Part shown: in pieces, positions 30,404 through 37,134 of the stretch
Numbering within the stretch: position 1 is the first letter of the stretch
How the letters are laid out: the number at the start of each line of letters is the position of its first letter
Virus record (IMG/VR): IMGVR_UViG_3300042878_001971
Location: 1-41,759 of that record
DNA length: 41,759 bases
Source: a virus
Strand: one strand, 5' to 3'
Notes under the pieces: model-generated
What the model saw: only the letters and a program-made list of their open reading frames with translations
The model's database searches: none
Told to the model about the DNA's origin: nothing
Program-made: the position numbers and the translations under genes

Positions 30404-30610
30404 ATGGACAACCAGCAGCGATACCAGGACCGAGAAAGAGACCAAGCCGACCCGACCGAGCCGACCATCCAGTTGCTCACGACTGCGATTCAGATGAGCT
30501 GGTCGGCGGACGAGGAGTACCGGCGTCGGGTTCAACGGTGCGACTACCTCCCGCCGGATGCAGCTCCGGTGAACGTGCGGAATCTCTACGGAGTGCCGCG
30601 GGGGAGGTAG
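30404..30610 (+). CDS. First small protein of the early operon
   Basis: 68 residues with a GAGGA SD. Acidic-basic mixed, Gln/Asp-rich at the start ('MDNQQRYQDRERDQADP'), then 'IQLLTTAIQMSWSADEEYRRR'. No family recognised. It lies just downstream of P30.26, so it may be an early regulator or host-takeover protein. Confidence 0.55.
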   Translation: MDNQQRYQDRERDQADPTEPTIQLLTTAIQMSWSADEEYRRRVQRCDYLPPDAAPVNVRNLYGVPRGR

Positions 30611-30639
30611 GTGAGGTCGTCCGCACCCTACGGGTTCGG

Positions 30640-31038
30640 ATGGCGACCGCCGCAATCGTCTGCACGCGGCGACTGCCGCTGAACGAGACGATCGACATGG
30701 ACATCGAGCAGCGGCTGATCGCCGGTGATCTTGAGGTCATCTACGACTCGACACGCGAAGCGATCGCCGACCTGGAGACGATCGCCGACCGTATGGCCGA
30801 CCTTCTCTGCGGCGAGCCGGAGGCTCTGCGGCGGCTCTCCGAGGTGCGACTGCGGCAGAACCGCACGGGAAAACCGTGGCACGGCGGTGCAATCACCGCG
30901 GCCACCAGCAACCAGGATGCCGGCGTGACGGATCACGCCGGAACGGAGCCGCGGGGACCGCGGCGTGAACAGGAACCACCCCGCCGAGCCAAGGCTGGCA
31001 AAGCGGCAACGAAACGGAGCCGTCGTGCTGAATCTTAA
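30640..31038 (+). CDS. Small early protein with helical middle and basic tail
   Basis: 132 residues from ATG 30640 (no strong SD; an internal ATG at 30697 is an alternative). Residues ~18-75 are helical ('DIEQRLIAGDLEVIYDSTREAIADLETIADRMADLL'), and the C-terminus is rich in Arg/Lys/Pro ('RREQEPPRRAKAGKAATKRS'). It overlaps the CsrA start by 14 bases. Function unknown. Confidence 0.45.
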   Translation: MATAAIVCTRRLPLNETIDMDIEQRLIAGDLEVIYDSTREAIADLETIADRMADLLCGEPEALRRLSEVRLRQNRTGKPWHGGAITAATSNQDAGVTDHAGTEPRGPRREQEPPRRAKAGKAATKRSRRAES

Positions 31039-31330
31039 TCGCTACCTCGGAGACCGAATCCAGATCGGTCCGGACGTAGTCGTGGTGGTGCGGGAGATCC
31101 GCGGAGCGGGCGGCGGTCGGCCAATGGTCAAGCTGGGCATCGAAGCACCAGCCCACATCTCAATCAGACGAAGCGAACTGGAGGTCATCAATGACAAGTG
31201 GAATCGATCCGAAGAGAGCCAGCGTGAAAGCGGCGGACGGCCGCCACTCGCTGGGCATTTGCCGGGCGTTGAAGTTGCTCCGGGCCGCACGATTGATGCT
31301 CACGAGCGTCAGTGCGGTCGAGGGCTATAG
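31025..31330 (+). CDS. csrA: CsrA homologue with C-terminal extension
   Basis: 101 residues from GTG 31025 with GGAG upstream. The CsrA/RsmA signature is clear: 'LNLNRYLGDRIQIG' (start), 'VVVVREIRG', 'KLGIEAPAHISIRRSEL' (the conserved R-x-E-(L/I) near the RNA-binding region). CsrA is an RNA-binding dimer that controls translation at GGA-containing hairpins. About 40 extra residues follow the normal end and overlap the next gene. A phage-encoded CsrA could reprogram host mRNAs or regulate phage translation. The extension may be an artefact of overlapping coding or a real extra tail. Confidence 0.85.
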   Translation: MLNLNRYLGDRIQIGPDVVVVVREIRGAGGGRPMVKLGIEAPAHISIRRSELEVINDKWNRSEESQRESGGRPPLAGHLPGVEVAPGRTIDAHERQCGRGL

Positions 31331-31418
31331 CAGGAGTTTCGACGGTGACGTGCGGATGGTCCGCACGGCCGTGAGGCAGTTGGAAGAGTGGGCGCACAAA
31401 GAGGGAGTCAAGACATGA
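31191..31418 (+). CDS. Small helical early protein
   Basis: 75 residues with a clear GGAGG SD. It has 'GRHSLGICRALKLLRAARLML' and 'RTAVRQLEEWAHKEG', both amphipathic helices. It overlaps the CsrA extension at the 5' end and its stop overlaps the next ATG (ATGA). No family recognised. Confidence 0.55.
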   Translation: MTSGIDPKRASVKAADGRHSLGICRALKLLRAARLMLTSVSAVEGYSRSFDGDVRMVRTAVRQLEEWAHKEGVKT

Positions 31419-32314
31419 AGATCACGAAGGGAAAGCGGCAGACTGCAAAGCGGGTGGTGCTGCACGGTGTTGAGGGAATCGGCAAAAGCACACTTGCCAG
31501 CCAGTTCCCGAAACCCCTGGTGCTCGACACCGAGGACGGCACAAACCACCTCGACGTGGATCGGGTGACGATCACGAACTACCTCGAGGCCGAGGGAACC
31601 CTGCACGAGTTGGCTCGCGACTCGCAGGGATACCAGACGGTCGTGATCGACTCCGGCGATTGGCTGGAGCGGCTTCTCATCGAGAACCTTCTTTCCAAGG
31701 CCCAGAAGCGGAGCATCGAGGACTTCGGATTCGGCAAGGGCTACACGATGGTCGCCGAGGCGATCGGTCGCTTCCTCACGGTCTGCGACTCGCTGGTCGA
31801 GCGTGGCATCAACGTGGTGATCGTGTGCCACACGACCGTGAAGCGGTGCAGCCCTCCGGACATGGACGAGGGCTACGACCGGTTTGAACTGAAGCTGACC
31901 AAACAGAGCGGGCCGCTCGTCAAGGAGTGGGCCGATTGCATCCTCTTCGCGAACTACAAGACCAGACTTGTCGCTGGCGAGGATGGCCGCACCCGTGCGA
32001 AGGGTGGCAAAGAGCGGGTGCTGCACACCGAGCGGACGGCCGCTTGGGACGCGAAAAACCGCTACGGGCTCGCCCCGGAACTGCCCATGACCATCGAGGC
32101 GTTGGCCCCGCTGTTCGCGAGCGTTCCGGCGTCCAAGCCCGGCTGGGGCGACCGCGTCAAGGCCGCGGCGTCGGTTGAGGAACTGGACGTGATCGAGGGC
32201 GACGCCGACGACGCCGTGACGGCCGGCGACCTGACCGAAAGCCAGCGGAACACGCTGGGCAACGCGATCTCAAAGCGTCGTGGAGTTCTTTCACCCGAGG
32301 AGGTTCCAGCATGA
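31415..32314 (+). CDS. Sak4-like RecA-fold ATPase
   Basis: 299 residues. Walker A 'GVEGIGKST' (residues ~18-26), Walker B-like 'TVVIDSGDW', and 'VVIVCHTTVK' form the ATPase core of the Sak4/AAA_24 phage recombinases. These are single-strand annealing ATPases paired with an SSB. Here the SSB-like gene is two genes downstream, supporting this call. The C-terminal region has 'LTESQRNTLGNAISKRRG', a helical tail. It overlaps the previous stop as ATGA. Confidence 0.82.
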   Translation: MKITKGKRQTAKRVVLHGVEGIGKSTLASQFPKPLVLDTEDGTNHLDVDRVTITNYLEAEGTLHELARDSQGYQTVVIDSGDWLERLLIENLLSKAQKRSIEDFGFGKGYTMVAEAIGRFLTVCDSLVERGINVVIVCHTTVKRCSPPDMDEGYDRFELKLTKQSGPLVKEWADCILFANYKTRLVAGEDGRTRAKGGKERVLHTERTAAWDAKNRYGLAPELPMTIEALAPLFASVPASKPGWGDRVKAAASVEELDVIEGDADDAVTAGDLTESQRNTLGNAISKRRGVLSPEEVPA

Positions 32315-32508
32315 CCGCGGTCGAACGTGACGAGGAGGCCCGCCATGCGGCGGCCATGCAGATCGTCGAGGACACCGCCACCGCGTTCAAGCGTGGTGCG
32401 GTGAGCTTCAACCGAGCCAAGAGCATCATCGACGACGCCCTGGTGGGCGACGCCGATCGAATCGTGAAGATCCAGTCCAAGCCCTACAAGCCAGAGGTGA
32501 CAACGTGA
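32311..32508 (+). CDS. Small protein between Sak4 and SSB
   Basis: 65 residues, overlapping both neighbours by 4 bases (ATGA and GTGA). Helical, with 'ARHAAAMQIVEDTATAFKRGAVSFNRAKSIIDDAL'. No motif recognised. Probably a small accessory protein of the recombination pair. Confidence 0.55.
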   Translation: MTAVERDEEARHAAAMQIVEDTATAFKRGAVSFNRAKSIIDDALVGDADRIVKIQSKPYKPEVTT

Positions 32509-32990
32509 AGTTCGACAAGTTCACAGACCAGGATTTTGCAGCCAGCACTTTGCCGGACGGCGATCACGACATGGAGATCGTCAAGGTCAAGAGCGTCACG
32601 ACCAAGAAGGGCCAGGAGTTTGCCGTCCTCGTGCTCCGAGACGTGGCCGACTCTTACGACCAGGTGGAGAAGTGGCTTTCTCCGGACAGCAAGCGAGACC
32701 AGAGGACAGCGATGGATCTTAACGCTGCTCTCGGCCGGCAATGGGACGCGGAGATCGACGACTCGATCGCCGGCCAGGTCGTGGCGATCGCCTCCAAGCG
32801 TGCCGTGAAGGACGGCGAACCGGTGCTCGACCAGGACGGTAACCAGCGGGTGTACATCAACGGCTTCATGCCTGCGACCGGCACGGGGGCCGCTGACCCG
32901 AAGCCAGCCGCGGCTCCTCGAGCGAATCGGACCGCCACACAAAAGGCGGACGCGGCGACAGGCGCGAGCGGCGACGACATCCCGTTTTAG
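32505..32990 (+). CDS. SSB-like single-stranded DNA-binding protein
   Basis: 161 residues, GTG start. An OB-fold-like core with 'DMEIVKVKSVTTKKGQEFAVLVLRD' and 'QRVYINGFMP', followed by a disordered Ala/Pro-rich linker and a C-terminal acidic tip DDIPF, the hallmark that binds partners in SSB proteins. This is the DUF669/SSB-like type in phages. It is paired with the Sak4-like ATPase. Confidence 0.78.
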   Translation: MKFDKFTDQDFAASTLPDGDHDMEIVKVKSVTTKKGQEFAVLVLRDVADSYDQVEKWLSPDSKRDQRTAMDLNAALGRQWDAEIDDSIAGQVVAIASKRAVKDGEPVLDQDGNQRVYINGFMPATGTGAADPKPAAAPRANRTATQKADAATGASGDDIPF

Positions 32991-33016
32991 TCCATTCCAG
33001 AAAAAGGAAAACCATC

Positions 33017-33310
33017 ATGGCAACCCTGTACCAAACCCACGTCTTCCCGAACGGCGAAATCTACCGATTCAGCGGCGAGACGGTGGTCGTCGGCAACTTG
33101 ACCTATGTCAAAAGAACACACCTCACCGACCTCGAGTTGGCGGATCGCTTCTGCCCGACCGCGGAGGCCGCTGACCAGGCAGCGGCGATCAAGATTCAGA
33201 AGCAGATAGCCAACCTCCAGGACGTTCTCGCGAAACTCCGGCCGCTCCCGGCCGCAGCGGCTGCCTCTTCATCGGCCGCAGGGAGAGCGCAAGCGGTGGT
33301 CGCGACATAA
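33017..33310 (+). CDS. Small early protein with Ala/Ser-rich tail
   Basis: 97 residues with a GAAAAGGAAAA upstream. The start 'ATLYQTHVFPNGEIYRFSG' looks like a beta-hairpin domain and the later part is helical ('IKIQKQIANLQDVLAKLR') with an Ala/Ser-rich tail. No family recognised. Confidence 0.5.
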   Translation: MATLYQTHVFPNGEIYRFSGETVVVGNLTYVKRTHLTDLELADRFCPTAEAADQAAAIKIQKQIANLQDVLAKLRPLPAAAAASSSAAGRAQAVVAT

Positions 33311-33445
33311 CTCCGCAGCCGGAGGCTGGGTGGCGAATCTTCCCGCCAGTTGACCAGTGACTCCGACCGGTCGCGGCACGTCACGCCGCAAACTCAAGGA
33401 TGGGTGCGTACACGAGTGATTGTTTTGAGGCATGGAGGTCTGCAA

Positions 33446-33580
33446 ATGGCGAATGACGTTGTGTTGATCGCGGTGGTGAAGCAGATCATCGCGTCATGGG
33501 AGGCCGGCGACGCGTCGGCCGACGTGACCGTCGACCTCATCGCGGATGCGGTCGAGGGCCGCGGCGGGGTGGTGGCATGA
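33446..33580 (+). CDS. Very small early protein
   Basis: 44 residues with GGAGG 8 bases upstream of ATG 33446. 'VVLIAVVKQIIASWEAGDA' is an amphipathic or partly hydrophobic helix. The end is acidic ('DLIADAVEGRGGVVA'), and the stop overlaps the next ATG (ATGA). No family recognised. Confidence 0.5.
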   Translation: MANDVVLIAVVKQIIASWEAGDASADVTVDLIADAVEGRGGVVA

Positions 33581-33915
33581 CTGCGTCATGGTCTACCGAC
33601 GACGCGATCTCGGCACTCCCGCTGTTCGCGAAGCCCGCAGCGGCTTGCACGGCGAAGGCCGAGCGGGTGGCCGGCTTCGACACCGGCGCGGCCCGTGCGG
33701 CAATCCTCGAGGCCCTCACGAAGTCTGGCCGTGCCATGACCGGCGAGGAGTTGGTGGATCACTGCCAGCGGCTGGGCCTGGTGCCGCACGACGCCAGAGC
33801 GTTCGGCAGCGTGTTCTCAGGGCTGGCAAAGCAAAACCAGATCGTTTCGGTCGGATTCGCGGCCCGGCGTAAGGGTCACGGGACGGCAGGGGCGAGGTTG
33901 TGGAGGGTGAAGTGA
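33577..33915 (+). CDS. Winged-helix-like protein
   Basis: 112 residues, ATGA overlap with the previous gene. Residues ~45-110 ('AAILEALTKSGRAMTGEELVDHCQRLG', 'ARAFGSVFSGLAKQNQIVSVGFAARR') look like a winged helix, with a helix, turn and helix followed by a wing. It may bind DNA or be a regulator within the early operon. No specific family. Confidence 0.5.
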   Translation: MTASWSTDDAISALPLFAKPAAACTAKAERVAGFDTGAARAAILEALTKSGRAMTGEELVDHCQRLGLVPHDARAFGSVFSGLAKQNQIVSVGFAARRKGHGTAGARLWRVK

Positions 33916-35159
33916 GCGAACAAGCGGAGCAAGCCGCCGTGCAGCAGGAAGAAGAAGTTCTTTTCGCACCCGAGGAGAAGTTTGCGAACCCACGCGATCA
34001 CCTTGGCAGGACTGCGGCTGAGTTTGCGGTCGGGTGCAAGAAGGGCGACGAATGTATGTGCCCAGAATGCAAGCACCCTCTTTTGGTGAGGTCTGGTGAA
34101 AGGATTTCTTGTCACTTCGCGCACGCCAAGGGTAGAGCAAACACTGGGTGCAAGGGTGCGTTTGAGACTCCGTGGCACTTTGCCGCAAAGGTTGCTGCAA
34201 GCAATCGCGAGGGATGGCAGAGAGAGTGGAACGACGGAGAATGGAGATACGACGCGTATAACACGAAGACTGGAGAGGTGTTTGAGGCCGTTCACTCACT
34301 CAGTAAGACGTACATCACAAAGCAGCGATACATCGCATCCACAGGCCGTAAGTCTGTGTGGCTATTTGACTCCGCAGCGGAGTTCTGCCAGCAAAGCCGC
34401 GGGCTGCGTCTTGATATAAAAAAGGCGTTCGTTGGCATCCTGTTTTGCTCTGACATCTTGAAACCGAAGACGTGCGACCTCATTGACGAGCTTGGTCCGG
34501 AACGATGTTACCTGCACTACCTTGGGCTCGCATGGAAGTGCGTTGGGCGAGGCGAATGGAGGGCGTGCCTTAGTAACGAAGAGATTTCGAGAGTTATCTA
34601 CGGCCACAGCGGCCTAAACAGCATGCTCATAGACATGCGTGCGAGCGGCGATTATCCAGAGACAAAGGTGTGGTTTCGTGACGGCGCGGACCTCGTAAGC
34701 ACTTCGTGGAGCGAGATAACGGCGGATAACCTCGTCGCGTCTGTTCGCAATCGGTACGACACCATGTACCAAGAGTGGCTGTCAGATAACGTCAAGAGGT
34801 CGCAGGACCGTCGCCGCAGGAACAGGCGGCAGAGGCGGCCTGCAACGGCCGTGGATGTGGCGACAAGGCCGACGCCTGTTTGCGGCATGCCAGCCAAGGG
34901 GTTGACTGACGCTCAATTGGCGACGGCAGAGCAAATAGCAGTTGCAATCGCTCTATCGCACAGACAAGAAGCCTGCACTGTTTCTAATCAGCCGCCCAAT
35001 CAACAGAAGTGCTTCCCGCATTCTCCCGCGATCTCGGGATTAGACCACCGAGGGTGGTGCGAGTATTACTGCGAGAACTGCGGCAAGTGGCTTGGGTACG
35101 CACCAGGCACGGGAGGTACTTTTTTCCGCCAACTGTGTGACGCAAGGGGCGGGCAATGA
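33912..35159 (+). CDS. CoiA-like competence-family nuclease
   Basis: 415 residues from GTG 33912 (GTGA overlap with the previous stop). The pattern is 'CMCPECKHPLLVRSGERISCHFAHAKG' (zinc finger followed by H-F-x-H) and 'ETPWHFAAKV' (E-x-x-W-H-x-x-x-K), as in CoiA-like proteins; the nuclease core motif R-x-A/x-D is not clear. A second Cys cluster lies near the end ('WCEYYCENCGKWLGYAPG'). The gene is clearly more AT-rich than flanking genes, so it is probably an acquired accessory gene (moron). Its role in a phage is unknown; DNA uptake-related or defensive nuclease roles are possible. Confidence 0.65.
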   Translation: MSEQAEQAAVQQEEEVLFAPEEKFANPRDHLGRTAAEFAVGCKKGDECMCPECKHPLLVRSGERISCHFAHAKGRANTGCKGAFETPWHFAAKVAASNREGWQREWNDGEWRYDAYNTKTGEVFEAVHSLSKTYITKQRYIASTGRKSVWLFDSAAEFCQQSRGLRLDIKKAFVGILFCSDILKPKTCDLIDELGPERCYLHYLGLAWKCVGRGEWRACLSNEEISRVIYGHSGLNSMLIDMRASGDYPETKVWFRDGADLVSTSWSEITADNLVASVRNRYDTMYQEWLSDNVKRSQDRRRRNRRQRRPATAVDVATRPTPVCGMPAKGLTDAQLATAEQIAVAIALSHRQEACTVSNQPPNQQKCFPHSPAISGLDHRGWCEYYCENCGKWLGYAPGTGGTFFRQLCDARGGQ

Positions 35160-35482
35160 CAGGCACCCCCGACCACTTTGACGACCTGCGCATGATGATC
35201 GAAATCGCCGACCTCTTGGACCTTGAGCTGCGGCCACCGGCCGGAAGCAACAAGTGGTCAGCAGACCTCATGTCAAAGTCGGCCAGCCGGCCAGCAGTAG
35301 GCGTCCAGGGCCGGATCCTCGACGCGATGGACGACAAAAAAATAAACCCGATGCAGGCTCAGGCGCTGCTCTTCCTGGTCCGCCGCCGTCTTGACGGCCG
35401 CGGGCCGGGTATTTCGATAGTGGACGATAACGGCAACTTGCGGCCGATCAACATGGAGGTGGTGAATGGCACGAGCCCGTAG
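35156..35482 (+). CDS. Small acidic early protein
   Basis: 108 residues. It overlaps the CoiA-like stop (ATGA at 35156-35159). 'DHFDDLRMMIEIADLLDLEL' and 'AQALLFLVRRRLDGRGPG' are helical. It overlaps the O-like gene by 17 bases. One GTATTTCGA motif copy (35409) sits in this gene in the 'GGT ATT TCG ATA' frame. No family recognised. Confidence 0.5.
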   Translation: MTGTPDHFDDLRMMIEIADLLDLELRPPAGSNKWSADLMSKSASRPAVGVQGRILDAMDDKKINPMQAQALLFLVRRRLDGRGPGISIVDDNGNLRPINMEVVNGTSP

Positions 35483-36446
35483 TATCAAGCCGTCGTTCTA
35501 CAAGAACGAGCACCTGGCCGAGTGCGAGCCGATGGCTCGTCTCCTGTTCATCGGCCTCTGGACACTGGCCGACCGCGACGGCCGCCTTGAGAACCGCCCA
35601 ATGCGGATCAAGGCCGAGCTGTTCCCTTACGAAAACTGCGACATGGTGAGCCTGCTCAAGCAGCTCGCCGACAAGGGCTTCGTCCGCGCCTACGAAGCGG
35701 GCGACAAACGGGTGCTCGAAATACCCAAGTTCCGGGAGCACCAAAGGTGTCACCCGGAGGAGCGTTCGGAGGGGTTCCTGCCACCCCCAAACGGAGGAAA
35801 ACCGGGAAGTCCGGCGCTGGAGCCGGGAAATCCAACAACAGAGCCGGGAAACTTCCCGGCTTTTCCCGGCAATGTAGCTGCTCCAGACAAAAGTGCGGTT
35901 TTTCCCGAGGAAAACGCAAAACCGGGAAGTCCAACGATGGAGCCGGGAAGTCCAACGACGGAGCCGGGAAGTTTCCCGGCGATTTGCGCCTCTTTCCCTC
36001 TTCCTCTTTCCTCTTTCCCTCTTCCCTTTTCCTCTTGTGCTCCGAGCAGTCCCGCTCCGCGGGCCGGCTCCGAGCCGACCGACTCCATCCGGTGGTCTGC
36101 TAGCGCAGGGTGGGAGGGCATCAGCGATCCCGACCTCGCCGAATGGGCCGCGGCCTACCCGGCTGCGGACATCCCGGTCGAGCTGGCCCGGGCCACTCAG
36201 TGGCTCAAGGCGAATCCCAAGAAGGCGAAGAAGTCGAACTGGCGGAAGTGGCTGACGACGAGTTGGCTGAACAACTGCCAGGACCGCGGCGGCACTCACC
36301 GCGAGGCCGCGAAGCGGCCGGACGATCGCCGCTCTGCGGCTGACGCTGCAGCCGAATGGAAGCGTTCCGTCGAGGATCCGGAGGTCGCCAGGCGACGCGC
36401 CGAGTTCCTCGCCATCAAGTCACAGAAAGCCGGAGGCCCCGCATGA
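35466..36446 (+). CDS. Lambda-O-like replication initiator with internal iterons
   Basis: 326 residues. The N-terminal ~100 residues match the phage replisome-organiser winged helix: 'MARARSIKPSFYKNEHLAE', 'RLLFIGLWTLADRDGRLENRP', 'LLKQLADKGFVRAYE'. The middle (~105-215) is a Pro/Gly/Ser-rich repeat region ('KPGSPALEPGNPTTEPGN', 'KPGSPTMEPGSPTTEPGS'). The C-terminal ~90 residues have 'WEGISDPDLAEWAAAYPAADIPVELARATQWLKANPKKAK', typical of helicase-loading C-terminal domains. In lambda, the origin lies inside the O gene; here the DNA encoding the repeat region contains 21-bp-spaced iterons. The gene is therefore likely both initiator and origin. Two copies of the dispersed motif are nearby (35409, 35716). 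Confidence 0.78.
   Translation: MARARSIKPSFYKNEHLAECEPMARLLFIGLWTLADRDGRLENRPMRIKAELFPYENCDMVSLLKQLADKGFVRAYEAGDKRVLEIPKFREHQRCHPEERSEGFLPPPNGGKPGSPALEPGNPTTEPGNFPAFPGNVAAPDKSAVFPEENAKPGSPTMEPGSPTTEPGSFPAICASFPLPLSSFPLPFSSCAPSSPAPRAGSEPTDSIRWSASAGWEGISDPDLAEWAAAYPAADIPVELARATQWLKANPKKAKKSNWRKWLTTSWLNNCQDRGGTHREAAKRPDDRRSAADAAAEWKRSVEDPEVARRRAEFLAIKSQKAGGPA
35802..36039. other. Candidate replication origin inside the O-like gene
   Basis: Six copies of CCGGGAA-(A/G)-(T/C) start at 35802, 35823, 35844, 35922, 35943 and 35964. Both sets of three are exactly 21 bp apart. The third of each set is a palindrome (CCGGGAA-2-TTCCCGG; 35844-35859 and 35964-35979). A ~50-base almost pure pyrimidine tract (35989-36039) follows, which is like the asymmetric unwinding region next to the lambda iterons. 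The two triplet sets are 78 bp apart. Confidence 0.72.
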
Positions 36447-36670
36447 CAACTGCCACCACCACCACCCCGAAGCAACTCGCTGTCATCGACGCGATCGTCG
36501 ACCTGACCGCGGAGCGCGGCTATCCGCCGACCATGCGGGAGATCGCTGCGGTGATCGGGTCGATCCACTCGGACGTTCAGCAAAAGCTATGGCGGCTGCG
36601 GCGCGACGGGAGGGTGACGTGGGACGAGGGGCGGGCAAGGACGGTGCGGGTGGTGGAGGTGACGCAATGA
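36443..36670 (+). CDS. LexA-type winged-helix DNA-binding protein
   Basis: 75 residues. 'PKQLAVIDAIVDLTAERGYPPTMREIAAVIG' with later 'LWRLRRDGRVTWDEGRARTVRV' matches the LexA N-terminal DNA-binding domain, but there is no C-terminal self-cleavage domain. It overlaps the O-like stop (ATGA). Such truncated LexA-like proteins in phages are regulators; it could be the lysogeny switch, though it lacks a dimerisation domain. Confidence 0.75.
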   Translation: MTTATTTTPKQLAVIDAIVDLTAERGYPPTMREIAAVIGSIHSDVQQKLWRLRRDGRVTWDEGRARTVRVVEVTQ

Positions 36671-37134
36671 CCATCCTCGGCATCGATCCCGGCCTCTCCG
36701 GCGCTCTCGCCCTCGTCTCTGACGAGGGCCTCCACGTCCTCGATATGCCGGTCGCCGAGGTCCGCGGCAAGCGTGTGATCGACGCGGCCCGGCTTGCCCA
36801 CCTCGTGCAGCGAGGCTTTCCCTTCCAGCCCAACCACGTCGTCCTCGAGCACGTCCAGGGCGTGCAAGGTTCGGGGGCGACCTCGGCATTCAACTTCGGC
36901 CGCGGCTTCGGACTGGTCGAGGGCGTGATCTCTGCCCTCGGCTATCCGCTGACCCTCGTCCGCCCGCAGTCGTGGACGAAAGCCGTTGGCGTCAGCCGGG
37001 ACAAGGGCGAGCACCGGCTGGTGGCGAGCCGGCTCTGGCCGCGGCACGCGGAGCTGTTCGCTAGGGTCAAAGACGACGGCCGGGCCGACGCGGCACTCCT
37101 CGCACACTGGTACGCGAGGCACGGCAATGGGTAG
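36667..37134 (+). CDS. RuvC-like Holliday-junction resolvase
   Basis: 155 residues. It opens 'ILGIDPGLSGALALV' (first catalytic Asp7), has 'VVLEHVQ' (Glu) and a C-terminal 'DDGRADAALLAHWYA' (Asp pair), the RuvC/RNase H-fold nuclease triad. In phages, such enzymes resolve branched replicative or packaging intermediates before packaging. It overlaps the LexA-like stop (ATGA) and its end overlaps the terminase start. Confidence 0.82.
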   Translation: MTILGIDPGLSGALALVSDEGLHVLDMPVAEVRGKRVIDAARLAHLVQRGFPFQPNHVVLEHVQGVQGSGATSAFNFGRGFGLVEGVISALGYPLTLVRPQSWTKAVGVSRDKGEHRLVASRLWPRHAELFARVKDDGRADAALLAHWYARHGNG

